From NCBI GenBank assembly GCA_965203265.1, contig CBDBBV010000002.1, positions 1,550,001-1,614,000 of the forward strand: a stretch of 64,000 nt of DNA. Reading direction: 5' to 3'. The notes under the pieces are model-generated. The model ran no database searches. It was not told where the DNA came from and worked only from the letters and a program-made list of their open reading frames with translations. Position 1 is the first letter of the stretch, and every line of letters begins with the position of its first letter. Position numbers and translations under genes: made by a program. Below, in pieces: positions 53,935 to 62,700 of this stretch. The DNA is from JAHRAW01 sp965203265. GTDB lineage: Bacteria; Pseudomonadota; Gammaproteobacteria; Arenicellales; Poriferihabitantaceae.

Positions 53935-56900
53935 TCAGAAACGCGCCTCTCCCTTCAATAAAATCGCATGGTCGGCATCCGCGCGCTCGTTCCCATGCTC
54001 GCGGCGTTCTCCGTGCAGGCGCAGGGTGAATTGCCCGCCGGAAGACCAATCCAACCCTATGCGGTACAGTTTGCCGTTGTCTTGCAGGGTCAAACCGCTC
54101 CACGGGGTCAGCAAGCCGTCTCGCTCGCCGGGGGTGGACAGGCCGTAGCCCAGATTCATTTCCAGTCGTCCGCTGGGGTCGTGAGTGGTCGGGGTGGTTT
54201 CGCGTAGGCCGTTCGACCAGATTTGGCCGGTGTTGCCGTCCCCGCCGTGATTGCCGTAGCCGGGGCTCATTTCGAAGGACAGGCCGTGACCGCCTGCGCT
54301 GGGGGATAGGCGTAGGGAGGCTTGTATTCCCCATTCCTCGTAGTCGCTGCGGCCTAACAGGGTGTGTGCCGAGGTTTCGGCGTTCCAGCCGGTTTTCGGG
54401 TTGGCGTAGCGCACGCTGCCGTGGAATTCCGCGCCGGTGCTGGTGTTGCCGTCTACGCCGTCTCCGCCGTCGTGGCGTAGGCCGAGGGAGATGGAGGGCG
54501 ATAGGTGGCCGCCGCCGCTCAAGTGGCGGCTACTGCTCGCTTCGGCGGCGAATCGAATCAGGGTGGTTTCCACTGTCATGGCGGCAACTTGGGCGGTTTT
54601 TTCCACCTCCAAGTCGGTGCGCGCGATTTCCCCCTTGAGGCGCACACTGGCGTCATCGCGCGACCACAACAGGCCGCTGCCGCCCAGACTCACGGATTGC
54701 AGGGTTACATCGTTGGATGACGATTCGCCGTCTTGCGGTGTGATTTCCACTTCGCCGGTGCCGTAGCCGGCGGTGGCCCACCAGTGGCGTTGACCCGAAC
54801 GCCAGCCGAAGTAGGGGTGGATGGCAAGTAAGTCGATTTCGTAGTCGCCCTTGCTGACTCCGCTTGCGCCGCCGCTTTCGCTAGTGTCCTCGTATTCCAG
54901 TTCGCCCTCACTCCACGACAAGGCCACGCCCGCCAGCAGGTTTTCGCGCACCTTGTGATCCACGCCGATTTGCGCGCCGTACAAACTGCCGTCGAAGTCC
55001 ACGCCGTCATTCTCGCCGGACAGATTGCGGTATTCGCCGCTGCCCCACAGGGAGGTTTTACGCAGGCCGCCGCCCTCTTCTCTGGTGTGGAACGGCAGAA
55101 CGAAATCGGAGCCGTCCAGCAAGTCGCGCAGGGGGATGTTGTCGTTGACCAAACCCGGCGCATGGGTTTGCAAGACGCCCGCGAGGGAACTCTGCCCGCC
55201 GAGACTGGCCGAGACACCACCGCTCCCGCTCCCATTCAATGCCCGCCCCACTCGCGTGGAAATGGCGCCGGTTACCCGACTGGCCACGGCGCGCGCCACT
55301 TCGGGCAGGGCGGTTTCATGCAATCTCTCCGACTGTATCTGCGACACGATTGTCAGCACGAGGGCGCGCTCGGTGCGCAAAGACGGGTTGGTGCTTGTGG
55401 CGGAGATGGTGATGGTTTCGCCGTCGTCGTCCACCTCATCGGCGATGGTGGTTAGCGTAACCGTCTCGCTATGGCGGCCTGCGGCAATGGTGAAGGTCTT
55501 GGTGGTGAGGGAATAATCGACGCCCTCGGTGGCCGCCGTGTTGCCGCTTGCGTCGATGGTCAGCGTTACCACACTGCCGCCGGACGGTGCTGGGCGGTTC
55601 AGCGTTGCCGTAACCACGGATTCGCGGCCTTCGGGGATGTCCGTGGGGCTGGCGGCGAGGGTCAGGGTGGTCGGTATGGCCGCTCTGGTTATGCTTACTC
55701 GGTAGTTCGTGGTACTGCCGTCCTCGGCGGTTACCTCGACCACAATGGCGTTGCCCCCCTCGGCGAGGGAAATGGCGCTGCTGTCCGAGCCGCTGTTCAC
55801 CGCCGTCAGGCTGCCGCTCTTGCCGACCTTGATGGAAGCGGCATTGTGCGCCGTGGTAGGCGTCAATATCGCATGGGTAACCTCGTTGCCCACCGGAGCC
55901 CGATAGGCCGTGGTGGAGGCCGAGAAAGAGGGCGTCAGGGCGAGGGTGGTGAAAGTGCTGCCGTCTGTGCTGCTTTTGGCGGTTAGGGCGCTCAGATCAG
56001 CGTTGTCGGATTGGCCGCTTCCCGATGGCGCCGCTCTGGTTATGCTCACCGTGTAGGTGTTCTTGGCGCCGCCCGATGCGGTTACCTCGACCAAGATGGG
56101 GTTGGCGCCCACAGAGAGGGGGATGGCGCTGCTGTCAACGCCGCTCGCCACTGAGTTGAGGTTGCCGCTCTTGCCGACTCGTATGGTGGCGCCGCTTTGT
56201 GCCGCGGTGGGGGTCAGTATCAAGTGGGTAACGGCGTTGGTCACCGAGGCCGAGTAGGCGGTGGTGGTGTGGGAGAAGGTTGCCGGGTTGAGGGCGAGGG
56301 CGGTGAAGGGGCCTGCCGAACTGGTGGCGCGCTGGGCAGTCAAGGCGGTCAAATCGGTCGGTGCCGGTTTGTCGTCATCGGTGATGGTGATGGCAACCGA
56401 GTTGTCGGTGCCGGCGGTTACCGAGGAAGGCAGGGTGCCGAGGGCGACTGTGAGGGTTTCGTCCTGTTCGTCGGTGTCTTGGTTGGTGGAAAGCGAGCCG
56501 GTGGCGGAGGTTTGGCCGCTTGAGATGGTGATGGCGGCTAGGCTGCCGATGTCGGCGGCTTCGGCGCTGCCTCGGGTGATGGTCAGCGGGATGCGCACAT
56601 TGGAAGTCAGCGCCGCCGAGAGGGTTGCGGTGATGGTTACGGAGGAACCTTCGGGAACCGGATTGGGGGCGGCGGAGAGGTTGACAGTGGGGGTGGTTGC
56701 TGTTGGGCAGGATGAGCCGATGCTCAGGGAGATGGTGTTGCCGGTGGCCCAGGGTAGGTTGGCGTTGGGCCAAGCAATAAAGATTCCCGCGGCACCCGAT
56801 AAGGAAAACTCGGTCGAGCCCACACAGAATTTCAATGCTTTGAGGGCAGTATTCGGTAAAGCATTGATAAGAATATTCAATTGACCGCTTCTAGTCCCAG

Positions 56901-57354
56901 AATTGTTGTCGTATATGCCCGTAAAATGATAATTCGTGCCGCCAACCGTGAAACTGTTGTTCGTCAACTTGGAGTCGCAGTCCGATTTAAGGTTGCAACC
57001 CAAAAGCTCTGTGTTCACCGTTCCCACCGTAAACGTCGCCGACCACACGGTGGTGGTCTGAGCGGAAGCGGGAACAGCCAGCAGGGAGAACACGCCCGCC
57101 AACAAGACGATGACAAGGCGGCGGATGGATGATTTCCGCCCAACTTTCGAGGAATGAACTTGGCGGAAAAACGGCAGGCGTACAGAGCGGCTCGCCGAGT
57201 CGAATGTTAGCTTAGAAGGGGGGGGGGGGGGGGGGGGGGGGGGGATTATGTTCAGATCGGCATTCACATTCGCACCAGCGGCGAGAACGGCCGAGGCGGT
57301 GCGGGCGTGGGTGGCGGCAGTGGTGGATCGGATGATTCGGGTATGGATGTTCAT
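53935..57354 (-). CDS. phase-variable autotransporter with Calx-beta and cadherin-like domains
   Basis: A 1139-residue surface protein. An N-terminal leader of about 75 residues contains nine Pro encoded by the C tract. A Sec signal peptide follows (RRLVIVLLAGVFSLLAVPASA, cleavage near residue 98). The passenger holds a novel start region, a Calx-beta-like domain (about 224-327), two cadherin-like beta-sandwich repeats (about 334-440 and 452-558, each ending in a VSITRA-type strand) and a second Calx-beta-like domain (about 563-670). A C-terminal autotransporter beta-barrel (about 790-1139) ends in the canonical Phe. ATG 57354 has a strong GGAGGA Shine-Dalgarno 8 bases away. No ATG or GTG in this frame lies between the tract and the signal peptide core. 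With 27 C the frame is open (ON). Confidence 0.88.
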   Translation of the reverse strand: MNIHTRIIRSTTAATHARTASAVLAAGANVNADLNIIPPPPPPPPPSKLTFDSASRSVRLPFFRQVHSSKVGRKSSIRRLVIVLLAGVFSLLAVPASAQTTTVWSATFTVGTVNTELLGCNLKSDCDSKLTNNSFTVGGTNYHFTGIYDNNSGTRSGQLNILINALPNTALKALKFCVGSTEFSLSGAAGIFIAWPNANLPWATGNTISLSIGSSCPTATTPTVNLSAAPNPVPEGSSVTITATLSAALTSNVRIPLTITRGSAEAADIGSLAAITISSGQTSATGSLSTNQDTDEQDETLTVALGTLPSSVTAGTDNSVAITITDDDKPAPTDLTALTAQRATSSAGPFTALALNPATFSHTTTAYSASVTNAVTHLILTPTAAQSGATIRVGKSGNLNSVASGVDSSAIPLSVGANPILVEVTASGGAKNTYTVSITRAAPSGSGQSDNADLSALTAKSSTDGSTFTTLALTPSFSASTTAYRAPVGNEVTHAILTPTTAHNAASIKVGKSGSLTAVNSGSDSSAISLAEGGNAIVVEVTAEDGSTTNYRVSITRAAIPTTLTLAASPTDIPEGRESVVTATLNRPAPSGGSVVTLTIDASGNTAATEGVDYSLTTKTFTIAAGRHSETVTLTTIADEVDDDGETITISATSTNPSLRTERALVLTIVSQIQSERLHETALPEVARAVASRVTGAISTRVGRALNGSGSGGVSASLGGQSSLAGVLQTHAPGLVNDNIPLRDLLDGSDFVLPFHTREEGGGLRKTSLWGSGEYRNLSGENDGVDFDGSLYGAQIGVDHKVRENLLAGVALSWSEGELEYEDTSESGGASGVSKGDYEIDLLAIHPYFGWRSGQRHWWATAGYGTGEVEITPQDGESSSNDVTLQSVSLGGSGLLWSRDDASVRLKGEIARTDLEVEKTAQVAAMTVETTLIRFAAEASSSRHLSGGGHLSPSISLGLRHDGGDGVDGNTSTGAEFHGSVRYANPKTGWNAETSAHTLLGRSDYEEWGIQASLRLSPSAGGHGLSFEMSPGYGNHGGDGNTGQIWSNGLRETTPTTHDPSGRLEMNLGYGLSTPGERDGLLTPWSGLTLQDNGKLYRIGLDWSSGGQFTLRLHGERREHGNERADADHAILLKGEARF
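57218..57244. repeat. 27-base poly-G homopolymer (poly-C on the coding strand)
   Basis: Uninterrupted run of 27 G on the plus strand, the longest homopolymer I see in the window. It begins within codon 37 of the autotransporter gene and encodes nine Pro. In the +1 length the next codons are TTC TAA; in the -1 length CTT CTA AGC TAA. Both stop at once. Slipped-strand mispairing here would switch the gene off and on. Confidence 0.9.
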
Positions 57355-57545
57355 GGTTTCATTCCTCCAAGTGGATTGCGGCGGCCGGATGACTCGGCGG
57401 TCAATTTCACGGTGAAGGGGCAGATTATAACCATTTTGCGCAGATTGGCAACCCCTTGTACGATGCCAATACATTCCGCCTCCGGATGGTTTTCCGCGAT
57501 GAGCCGCGCCGCCTCGGTTGATCGCAGGCGCCGTCGGTAGCCAAA

Positions 57546-58688
57546 TCAGCGGTAGCCGGTCATTTCGAGATACCCCCGGCCGATCACCCGCCCCGCCTCG
57601 CGCACCACCACCATGCCCTCCCAATAGCGCACGGCGAGGGCCATTTCCTGAGCGTCGAGTACCGCCTCCACCCGCCAGCGGCGCTTCAGGGGTGCGATTT
57701 CCAGCTCCCACGCCACCGGGTAGTCGACGCCGCCGGAGTTGCGCCACCAGCGTAGCGGGGTGAGGGCGACATCGCCCGCGCGCAGGGTTTCGGGCGGCAA
57801 ATCGGCGAAGCGGATGCTGCCGGCGCTGTGGGGGTCGGTGTGGCCGGCGTGGTCGCGCAGTCGGTAGAACATGAGGTCGACGCCGTCTTGCAGTTGCAGG
57901 GCGAACCAGTCCCATCCGGCCTGCTGCGGCGCCAATGCGCTGCTGCTCCATTCGCGGTCGAACCACGATAAACCGGATACCGCTTGCGCCTGCCCACCGC
58001 CGAGGCGCAGGGTGCCGTGGGTGGCGAGGCGGCTGATGGAGTAGTAGTAGGAGGCGTTGCCGGATTCGGCGCTCTTGCGGCTGAGGCCGTCTTCGCCCTG
58101 CAGAGTCGGCGGCACTTGCGGCCTCAGAGTCAGGTCCAGGTCGAAATCATCGGTGCGCGCGCGCAGGCGCCACGGGCAACCGGCGCAGGGCGCGGCTACT
58201 TGCCAATCGCCCAGCCACAGTTTGAACGGCGATGGAGGCGAGGCGGCGCCGGCCAGCCCCATCGCTTCGCGGGCGAAACGTTCGTGGGCGAAGTGTTGCC
58301 GCCGGTGGGGGTCGGTCAGGGCGACATGCGCCATCCACACCTGATGCGCCGCCCAGCGGGAAGGACGCCCGCGAATCGCCGTGGCCGGAGGCGTCAGGGC
58401 AATGCGGAAGAAGGTCGCCTGAAAGCCGTAACGCTGCCCTTCCTCGGTGGCCACATTGCCGTTGAAATGCCACCATTCGTTGCGGAAGCCGTCATGGGGG
58501 GCGTGATCTCGCGGGAAGGCGAAGTCCCGCGGCTTTTCGGCACGGAGAAAGGCCGGATGCACGCTGCCGCCGAGAGCCTGCTGCAACGGCACCGACGGCG
58601 GCTGATCGTCCGGCGAACAGGCCGCCAGTAGGCATATCAGCGCCACGCAGGCGGCGGAGGCGGAGGCGGGCAGGCGCATGGCGGTCAT
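57546..58688 (-). CDS. lipocalin-like (CrtC/AttH-type) lipoprotein
   Basis: A 380-residue predicted lipoprotein (lipobox LAAC, Cys24). It has the N-terminal AttH/CrtC-like domain (NEWWHFNGNV and FGFQATFFR-type segments) and a second lipocalin-like half (WFDREWSSSALAPQQAGWDWFALQL, RLRDHAG, GRGYLEMTGY). Relatives occur as the last gene of an ABC exporter cluster, including attEFGH of Agrobacterium. The start at 58688 is coupled to the permease stop by ATGA overlap; ATG 58679 is also possible. Function is unknown; a role in handling a hydrophobic substrate at the membrane is plausible. Confidence 0.85.
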   Translation of the reverse strand: MTAMRLPASASAACVALICLLAACSPDDQPPSVPLQQALGGSVHPAFLRAEKPRDFAFPRDHAPHDGFRNEWWHFNGNVATEEGQRYGFQATFFRIALTPPATAIRGRPSRWAAHQVWMAHVALTDPHRRQHFAHERFAREAMGLAGAASPPSPFKLWLGDWQVAAPCAGCPWRLRARTDDFDLDLTLRPQVPPTLQGEDGLSRKSAESGNASYYYSISRLATHGTLRLGGGQAQAVSGLSWFDREWSSSALAPQQAGWDWFALQLQDGVDLMFYRLRDHAGHTDPHSAGSIRFADLPPETLRAGDVALTPLRWWRNSGGVDYPVAWELEIAPLKRRWRVEAVLDAQEMALAVRYWEGMVVVREAGRVIGRGYLEMTGYR

Positions 58689-61270
58689 TCCTCGCGCAGC
58701 GCGGCGGCCGGATTGGCGCGCGCCATGCGCCAGCCCGGATAGATGCCGGCCAGCAGGGCGGCGCCCACGGCCAGCCCCAGCGCCTCGAAATACACTTGCA
58801 GCGCCGGCTGGGCATCGAGGGTCCAGCCGAAGGAGCGCGGGTTGACCAGATGCAGCAGTATTTGCCCGATCAGATAGCCCAGAGGGAGCGCCAGCAGGCC
58901 GGCGAACAGGCCCATCAGGCCGGTTTGCAGGGTGGTCATCGCGAACAGGCCGAGACGGGTGAGGCCAGTGGCGCGCAGCACCGCGTTTTCTCTGGCGCGC
59001 TCGAGTTGCAGCGCCAGTAGCGCCGAGAGGATGCCGACGAAGGCGACGAGGACGACCAGCAGGCGCAGCACTTGGGTGATGGTGAAGGTGCGGTCGAATA
59101 CGGCGAGGGAATATCGTTGAATTTCCCGATTGGCGCGGACGCGAATGCGCGCGTCCTGTTGCGCCGCCAACGACTCGATGCGGCGCGTCAACTGTTGTGG
59201 GCGCGCCGATTCGCGGAAATACACGCCGATGGTGGAGATGTCGGCGTCTCGCCACAGGCGCGCGTATACCTGCCGATCCATCACCACCAGCCCGCGTTGG
59301 GAGCCGTAGTCGCGGAACACGCCGCCGACGGTGAAACTGCGCGCGCCGTCGGCGCTCCACAATTCCAGCGAATCCCCCACCGACAATTTGCGGCGGAAAC
59401 CCAGCGGTTCGGAGATCAACACCGCCTCGCCCCGATGAAATTCGCGCCACCTATCCGCTGCCGCCGCCGCCGCAGATTCGCCCTGAAAGCGGAAGCTGCG
59501 GTAGCTCGCCGGTGCCATGTCCAAAGCGAGCAAATCCACCGGGCCGGCGGCGGATTCGACCTCCACCCGGCGGCCAGTGCTGAGGGCGGCGATGCCGTCC
59601 ATCCCGCGCAATTCTTCCAGCAGGGCGGCGGGCAGGGGCGTGGCCGCCCGCCGGGAGGTGCCGGCGGGGATGGAGATGTATAGGTCGCCCGGCAGCGATC
59701 GTGCCAGCCAGCCGGCCACCGTGCCGCGAAAGCCGTCCACCATGACGCCCATGCCGATGGTCGCCGCTACCGCCACAGCGAGGGCGGAAATGGCCAAGCC
59801 GGTGCGACTCAAACCGGCGGCGATGCCGCGCGCGGCGAGGGCTCCGGTGGGGCCAATGGCGAAGGCGCGGGCGAGGGGCGGTGTGCACAGCCGCGACAAC
59901 CCCAAAACCGGCAACGGCACCACGAGACAGTAGCCGATGATGAGACAGAACAATCCGGCGAATGCGAGCCACAGGGCGTTCCCCGGCAACTGGGGCAACT
60001 GGAGCAACTGGGGCAACTGAGCCAACTGGACAAATGCCGCCGCGAGCAACATGGCGGCGCCACCGGCCAGAGCCAAGCGAGGCAGCATGGCGTGGGTGCG
60101 CCGTTCGCGCGCGGAGCGCCTGACGGCGGCCTGCGGCGAGGCGCGCGCCGCTTCGATGGCCGGCACGAGGGCGGCGATCAGGGTGACGAGCAACCCCAGA
60201 GCGAGGCCCTTGAGGAGCAAATGCGGCTGGATGAGTAGGGTGCTGACTTGGGTGGCGAAATACAGGTCGTTGACGGTGCGCGCCACCAGTTTGATCAGGC
60301 CCTGGCCGAGCCACATTCCCGCCAGCAGTCCCAGAGCAGTGCCGCATGCGCCGAGGGCGAGGGCCTCCGAGATGATGCGGGCGAACAACTGCAAGCGGGT
60401 GGCGCCGATCATGCGTAGGAGGCCGAGTAGACGGCGGCGTTGCAGCACCGAGAAGCCAATAGCGTTGGCGATGAGAAAGCCGCCCACCAGTAGCGCCAAC
60501 AGGCTCATGGCGGAAACATTGGCGTGGAACGAACTGCTCAACTCGGCCACGGCGCGATTGCGGGTTTGCGGGACGACCAAACGCAGGTTCGCAGGCAACA
60601 GCGCGGCGACTTGTTGGTGGGTGCGTTCGTCTAGGATCAGGTCGATGCGGTCGAGATGGCCGATTCGCCCGAGTAATTCCTGAGCGGAGGCGATGTCGGC
60701 GAGTAGCAGGCCGTTCAGCGCTTGGGCGTTGTTGCCGTTGCCGCTGTCGAGCAGGCCGACTAGGTGGATGGTGTTCTCCACACCGGCGGCGCGCGCGACC
60801 ACCGAATCGCCCACGGACAATCCCATCCGGCGGGCATCGGCGGCGGCCATCAATACCGAGTTCGGGCGGGTCAGCAGTTCGCCCGCCATCGGCGTGCCCA
60901 GCAACGGCGTCCACGGGCGAAAGGGCGCTTCCGCCAGCGGGTCGATTCCGAGCAGGCGGTAGGCCCCCCCATGCAGCCGCAACACGCCCTCCACCACCGG
61001 CGCCGCCTGCGATACGCCGTGTTCGCGGCGCAGGGCGGCGTAGAATCTTTCGTCCACGCCGTGAGGCCGAGCGCCGCCGATGATGCGGTGGGTGGCGTGG
61101 CCGGTGATTTGCGCCAGGGACAGGTCGAATGCGCGGCGCACGCTCTGGTTGGCCAAATCCACGGCGGTTACCACGGCGACGCCGAGGGCGATGCCGACAA
61201 TCGCCAGCGAGGTCTGCCAGCGCTGCCGCGCCAAACGGCGCATCAGGGCGCGGCTGAGCGGATCTACCAT
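58685..61270 (-). CDS. FtsX/MacB-type ABC transporter permease, large (two-domain) form
   Basis: An 861-residue inner-membrane permease with an N-terminal helix (WQTSLAIVGIALGVAVVTAV), a large periplasmic domain, and two blocks of three to four helices, i.e. two FtsX-like units. A second periplasmic domain sits between residues of about 500 and 730. It resembles putative ABC export permeases of the LolCE/MacB superfamily. A 9-bp tandem repeat codes for a Gln-Leu-Pro stretch in the centre. It overlaps the ATPase gene by 7 bases and the lipocalin gene by 4, so the three form an operon. Confidence 0.9.
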   Translation of the reverse strand: MVDPLSRALMRRLARQRWQTSLAIVGIALGVAVVTAVDLANQSVRRAFDLSLAQITGHATHRIIGGARPHGVDERFYAALRREHGVSQAAPVVEGVLRLHGGAYRLLGIDPLAEAPFRPWTPLLGTPMAGELLTRPNSVLMAAADARRMGLSVGDSVVARAAGVENTIHLVGLLDSGNGNNAQALNGLLLADIASAQELLGRIGHLDRIDLILDERTHQQVAALLPANLRLVVPQTRNRAVAELSSSFHANVSAMSLLALLVGGFLIANAIGFSVLQRRRLLGLLRMIGATRLQLFARIISEALALGACGTALGLLAGMWLGQGLIKLVARTVNDLYFATQVSTLLIQPHLLLKGLALGLLVTLIAALVPAIEAARASPQAAVRRSARERRTHAMLPRLALAGGAAMLLAAAFVQLAQLPQLLQLPQLPGNALWLAFAGLFCLIIGYCLVVPLPVLGLSRLCTPPLARAFAIGPTGALAARGIAAGLSRTGLAISALAVAVAATIGMGVMVDGFRGTVAGWLARSLPGDLYISIPAGTSRRAATPLPAALLEELRGMDGIAALSTGRRVEVESAAGPVDLLALDMAPASYRSFRFQGESAAAAAADRWREFHRGEAVLISEPLGFRRKLSVGDSLELWSADGARSFTVGGVFRDYGSQRGLVVMDRQVYARLWRDADISTIGVYFRESARPQQLTRRIESLAAQQDARIRVRANREIQRYSLAVFDRTFTITQVLRLLVVLVAFVGILSALLALQLERARENAVLRATGLTRLGLFAMTTLQTGLMGLFAGLLALPLGYLIGQILLHLVNPRSFGWTLDAQPALQVYFEALGLAVGAALLAGIYPGWRMARANPAAALREE
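59985..60029 (-). repeat. 9-bp tandem repeat inside the FtsX-type permease
   Basis: Five copies of (G/A)(G/C)CAACTG(G/A) with period 9, two of them identical, encoding Gln-Leu-Pro/Leu units in a central hydrophobic stretch (VQLAQLPQLLQLPQLPG). Copy-number change is frame-neutral. Confidence 0.85.
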
Positions 61271-61980
61271 TTGAAGTCGCCGGCGGCGGCGCGCACCTGC
61301 CCGCCTTCCAGCACGACCACGCGGTCGGCGGCGCGCGCCACTTCGAGGCTGTGGGTTACGATGAGGAGGGTCTGGCGGGTGTCGCCGCTCAGCCCGCCCG
61401 GCTCGCTCAGCCCGGTCAACAGGTCGAGGACGCGGCGCCCGGACTCGGCGTCCAGATTGCCGGTCGGCTCATCGGCCAGCACCAGCGCCGGACGGTGCGC
61501 CAGCGCGCGGGCGACGGCGACCCGCTGTTGTTCGCCGCCGGACAGTTGGTCGGGATAGTCGCCGCCGCGCTCCGCCAACCCCACCGCCGCCAGCATGGCG
61601 CGGGTGCGCTCGGCGACGGTGGCGCGCGGCGTGCCCACGAGTTGTAGCGGCAAGGCGATGTTTTCGGCGACGCTGAGAGTGTCGATGAGGTTGAAAAATT
61701 GGTAGACGAAACCGATGTGGCGGCGGCGGAAGAGGGTGCGTTCGGGTTCGCGGAGGTGGGTGAGATTCGCACCGTCCATTTCGATTTCGCCGCCGTCCGC
61801 TTGGTCGATGCCGGCGATGAGGTTCAGCAGGGTGGACTTGCCGCTGCCGCTTCGCCCGAGAAGCGCCAACCGCTCGCCGCGCCGGAGTTCGAGGTGGGCG
61901 CCGCTGAGCACATTCCGGCGGAGATCGCCTTCGTGGAAGGAGCGGGTCAGGGCGCGGGCGGTGAGCAGTATTTCGGTCAT
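61264..61980 (-). CDS. LolD/MacB-type ABC transporter ATP-binding protein
   Basis: A 238-residue ATPase with Walker A GRSGSGKS (42-49), Q-loop VYQFFNLIDTLS, signature LSGGEQQRVAVARAL, Walker B LVLADEPTGNLD and H-loop IVTHS. The short length and sequence are typical of the LolD/MacB exporter class. The frame is open to 62019, but ATG 61980 fits the family. It is the first gene of the exporter-lipocalin operon and diverges from yggX. Confidence 0.94.
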   Translation of the reverse strand: MTEILLTARALTRSFHEGDLRRNVLSGAHLELRRGERLALLGRSGSGKSTLLNLIAGIDQADGGEIEMDGANLTHLREPERTLFRRRHIGFVYQFFNLIDTLSVAENIALPLQLVGTPRATVAERTRAMLAAVGLAERGGDYPDQLSGGEQQRVAVARALAHRPALVLADEPTGNLDAESGRRVLDLLTGLSEPGGLSGDTRQTLLIVTHSLEVARAADRVVVLEGGQVRAAAGDFKW

Positions 61981-62083
61981 GGCGTGATTGGTGGCCTTCG
62001 GGGGGCTATTTGAACACAAACCGCCGGAGCCGGGCGGGTGGCGCGGTGCTATACTGCCGAGTCGTTATCAACCGGTGATCATC

Positions 62084-62386
62084 ATGCCGCCCGGAACAGT
62101 GCACTGCGTCATATTGCGGCGGGAAGCCGAAGCCCTTGATTCGCCCCCTTATCCGGGGGAATTGGGGCAGCGCATCTTCGAGAATGTGTCGAAACAGGGC
62201 TGGACCCTGTGGCTACAGCGGCTGACCGCCATCATCAACGAAAACGGCCTGAACACCTCCGACCCGCGCACGCTGGAATTGGTGGAGAAACATATGAACG
62301 GGTTCTTTTTCGGCGAGGGGGAACACGGCTACGGCCAACTGCCGGCGGGTTTTCACGCCGCCCACGCCGCCGGCGAGGAGCGATAG
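62084..62386 (+). CDS. yggX: Fe(II)-trafficking / oxidative damage protection protein YggX
   Basis: A 100-residue cytoplasmic protein with the YggX features: CVILRREAEALDSPPYPGEL near the start, GQRIFENVSKQGWTLW, and LINENGLN-like INENGLNTSDPRTLELVEKHM. It protects Fe-S proteins from oxidative damage in enterics. A TGCTATACT extended -10 at 62047-62055 precedes ATG 62084 by 29 bases. It could be cotranscribed with the small membrane protein 3 bases downstream. Confidence 0.95.
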   Translation: MPPGTVHCVILRREAEALDSPPYPGELGQRIFENVSKQGWTLWLQRLTAIINENGLNTSDPRTLELVEKHMNGFFFGEGEHGYGQLPAGFHAAHAAGEER

Positions 62387-62389
62387 CGG

Positions 62390-62695
62390 ATGGGCGGGGA
62401 TACGGAATTCGAGAACGAACCCGCGCGCGGGCGAGGCGGCGGGTGGTCCAGGGCGCGGGTTTTCGCGCTGGGATTTCTGATCGGCTTCGTGCCCCTGCCG
62501 TTGGGTATGCTCATCGCCGGTTTCCTGCCGGGAATACGCGCGGCAACCGACATTCTCGTAGTGCCCGGCGTGATCCTCTCCCTGCCCTTCCTCAACCTCG
62601 TTGCCAGCCCGGTGTGGGCCATCGGGTGCATCGCCGTATTCAACGGCGTCGCCTACGGGCTTGTTGCCTTGTTGATTCGCAGATGGCGGAGGTAG
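62390..62695 (+). CDS. small membrane protein of unknown function
   Basis: A 101-residue protein with a polar N-terminus of about 20 residues and three hydrophobic segments (VFALGFLIGFVPLPLGMLIAG; ILVVPGVILSLPFLNLVA; WAIGCIAVFNGVAYGLVALL), ending in RRWRR. I do not recognise a family. It is supported by tight spacing after yggX and by overlap-free order before the methyltransferase gene. Confidence 0.6.
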   Translation: MGGDTEFENEPARGRGGGWSRARVFALGFLIGFVPLPLGMLIAGFLPGIRAATDILVVPGVILSLPFLNLVASPVWAIGCIAVFNGVAYGLVALLIRRWRR

Positions 62696-62700
62696 GCAGT

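Noticed and set aside
57355..57966. Upstream extension of the autotransporter frame to 57966
   Set aside because: The extension is antisense-like low-complexity Arg/Pro sequence and overlaps the lipocalin gene; the ATG at 57354 has the Shine-Dalgarno.
61988..62083. Longer yggX start at 61988
   Set aside because: The extra residues precede the extended -10 promoter and lack similarity; ATG 62084 gives the family length.
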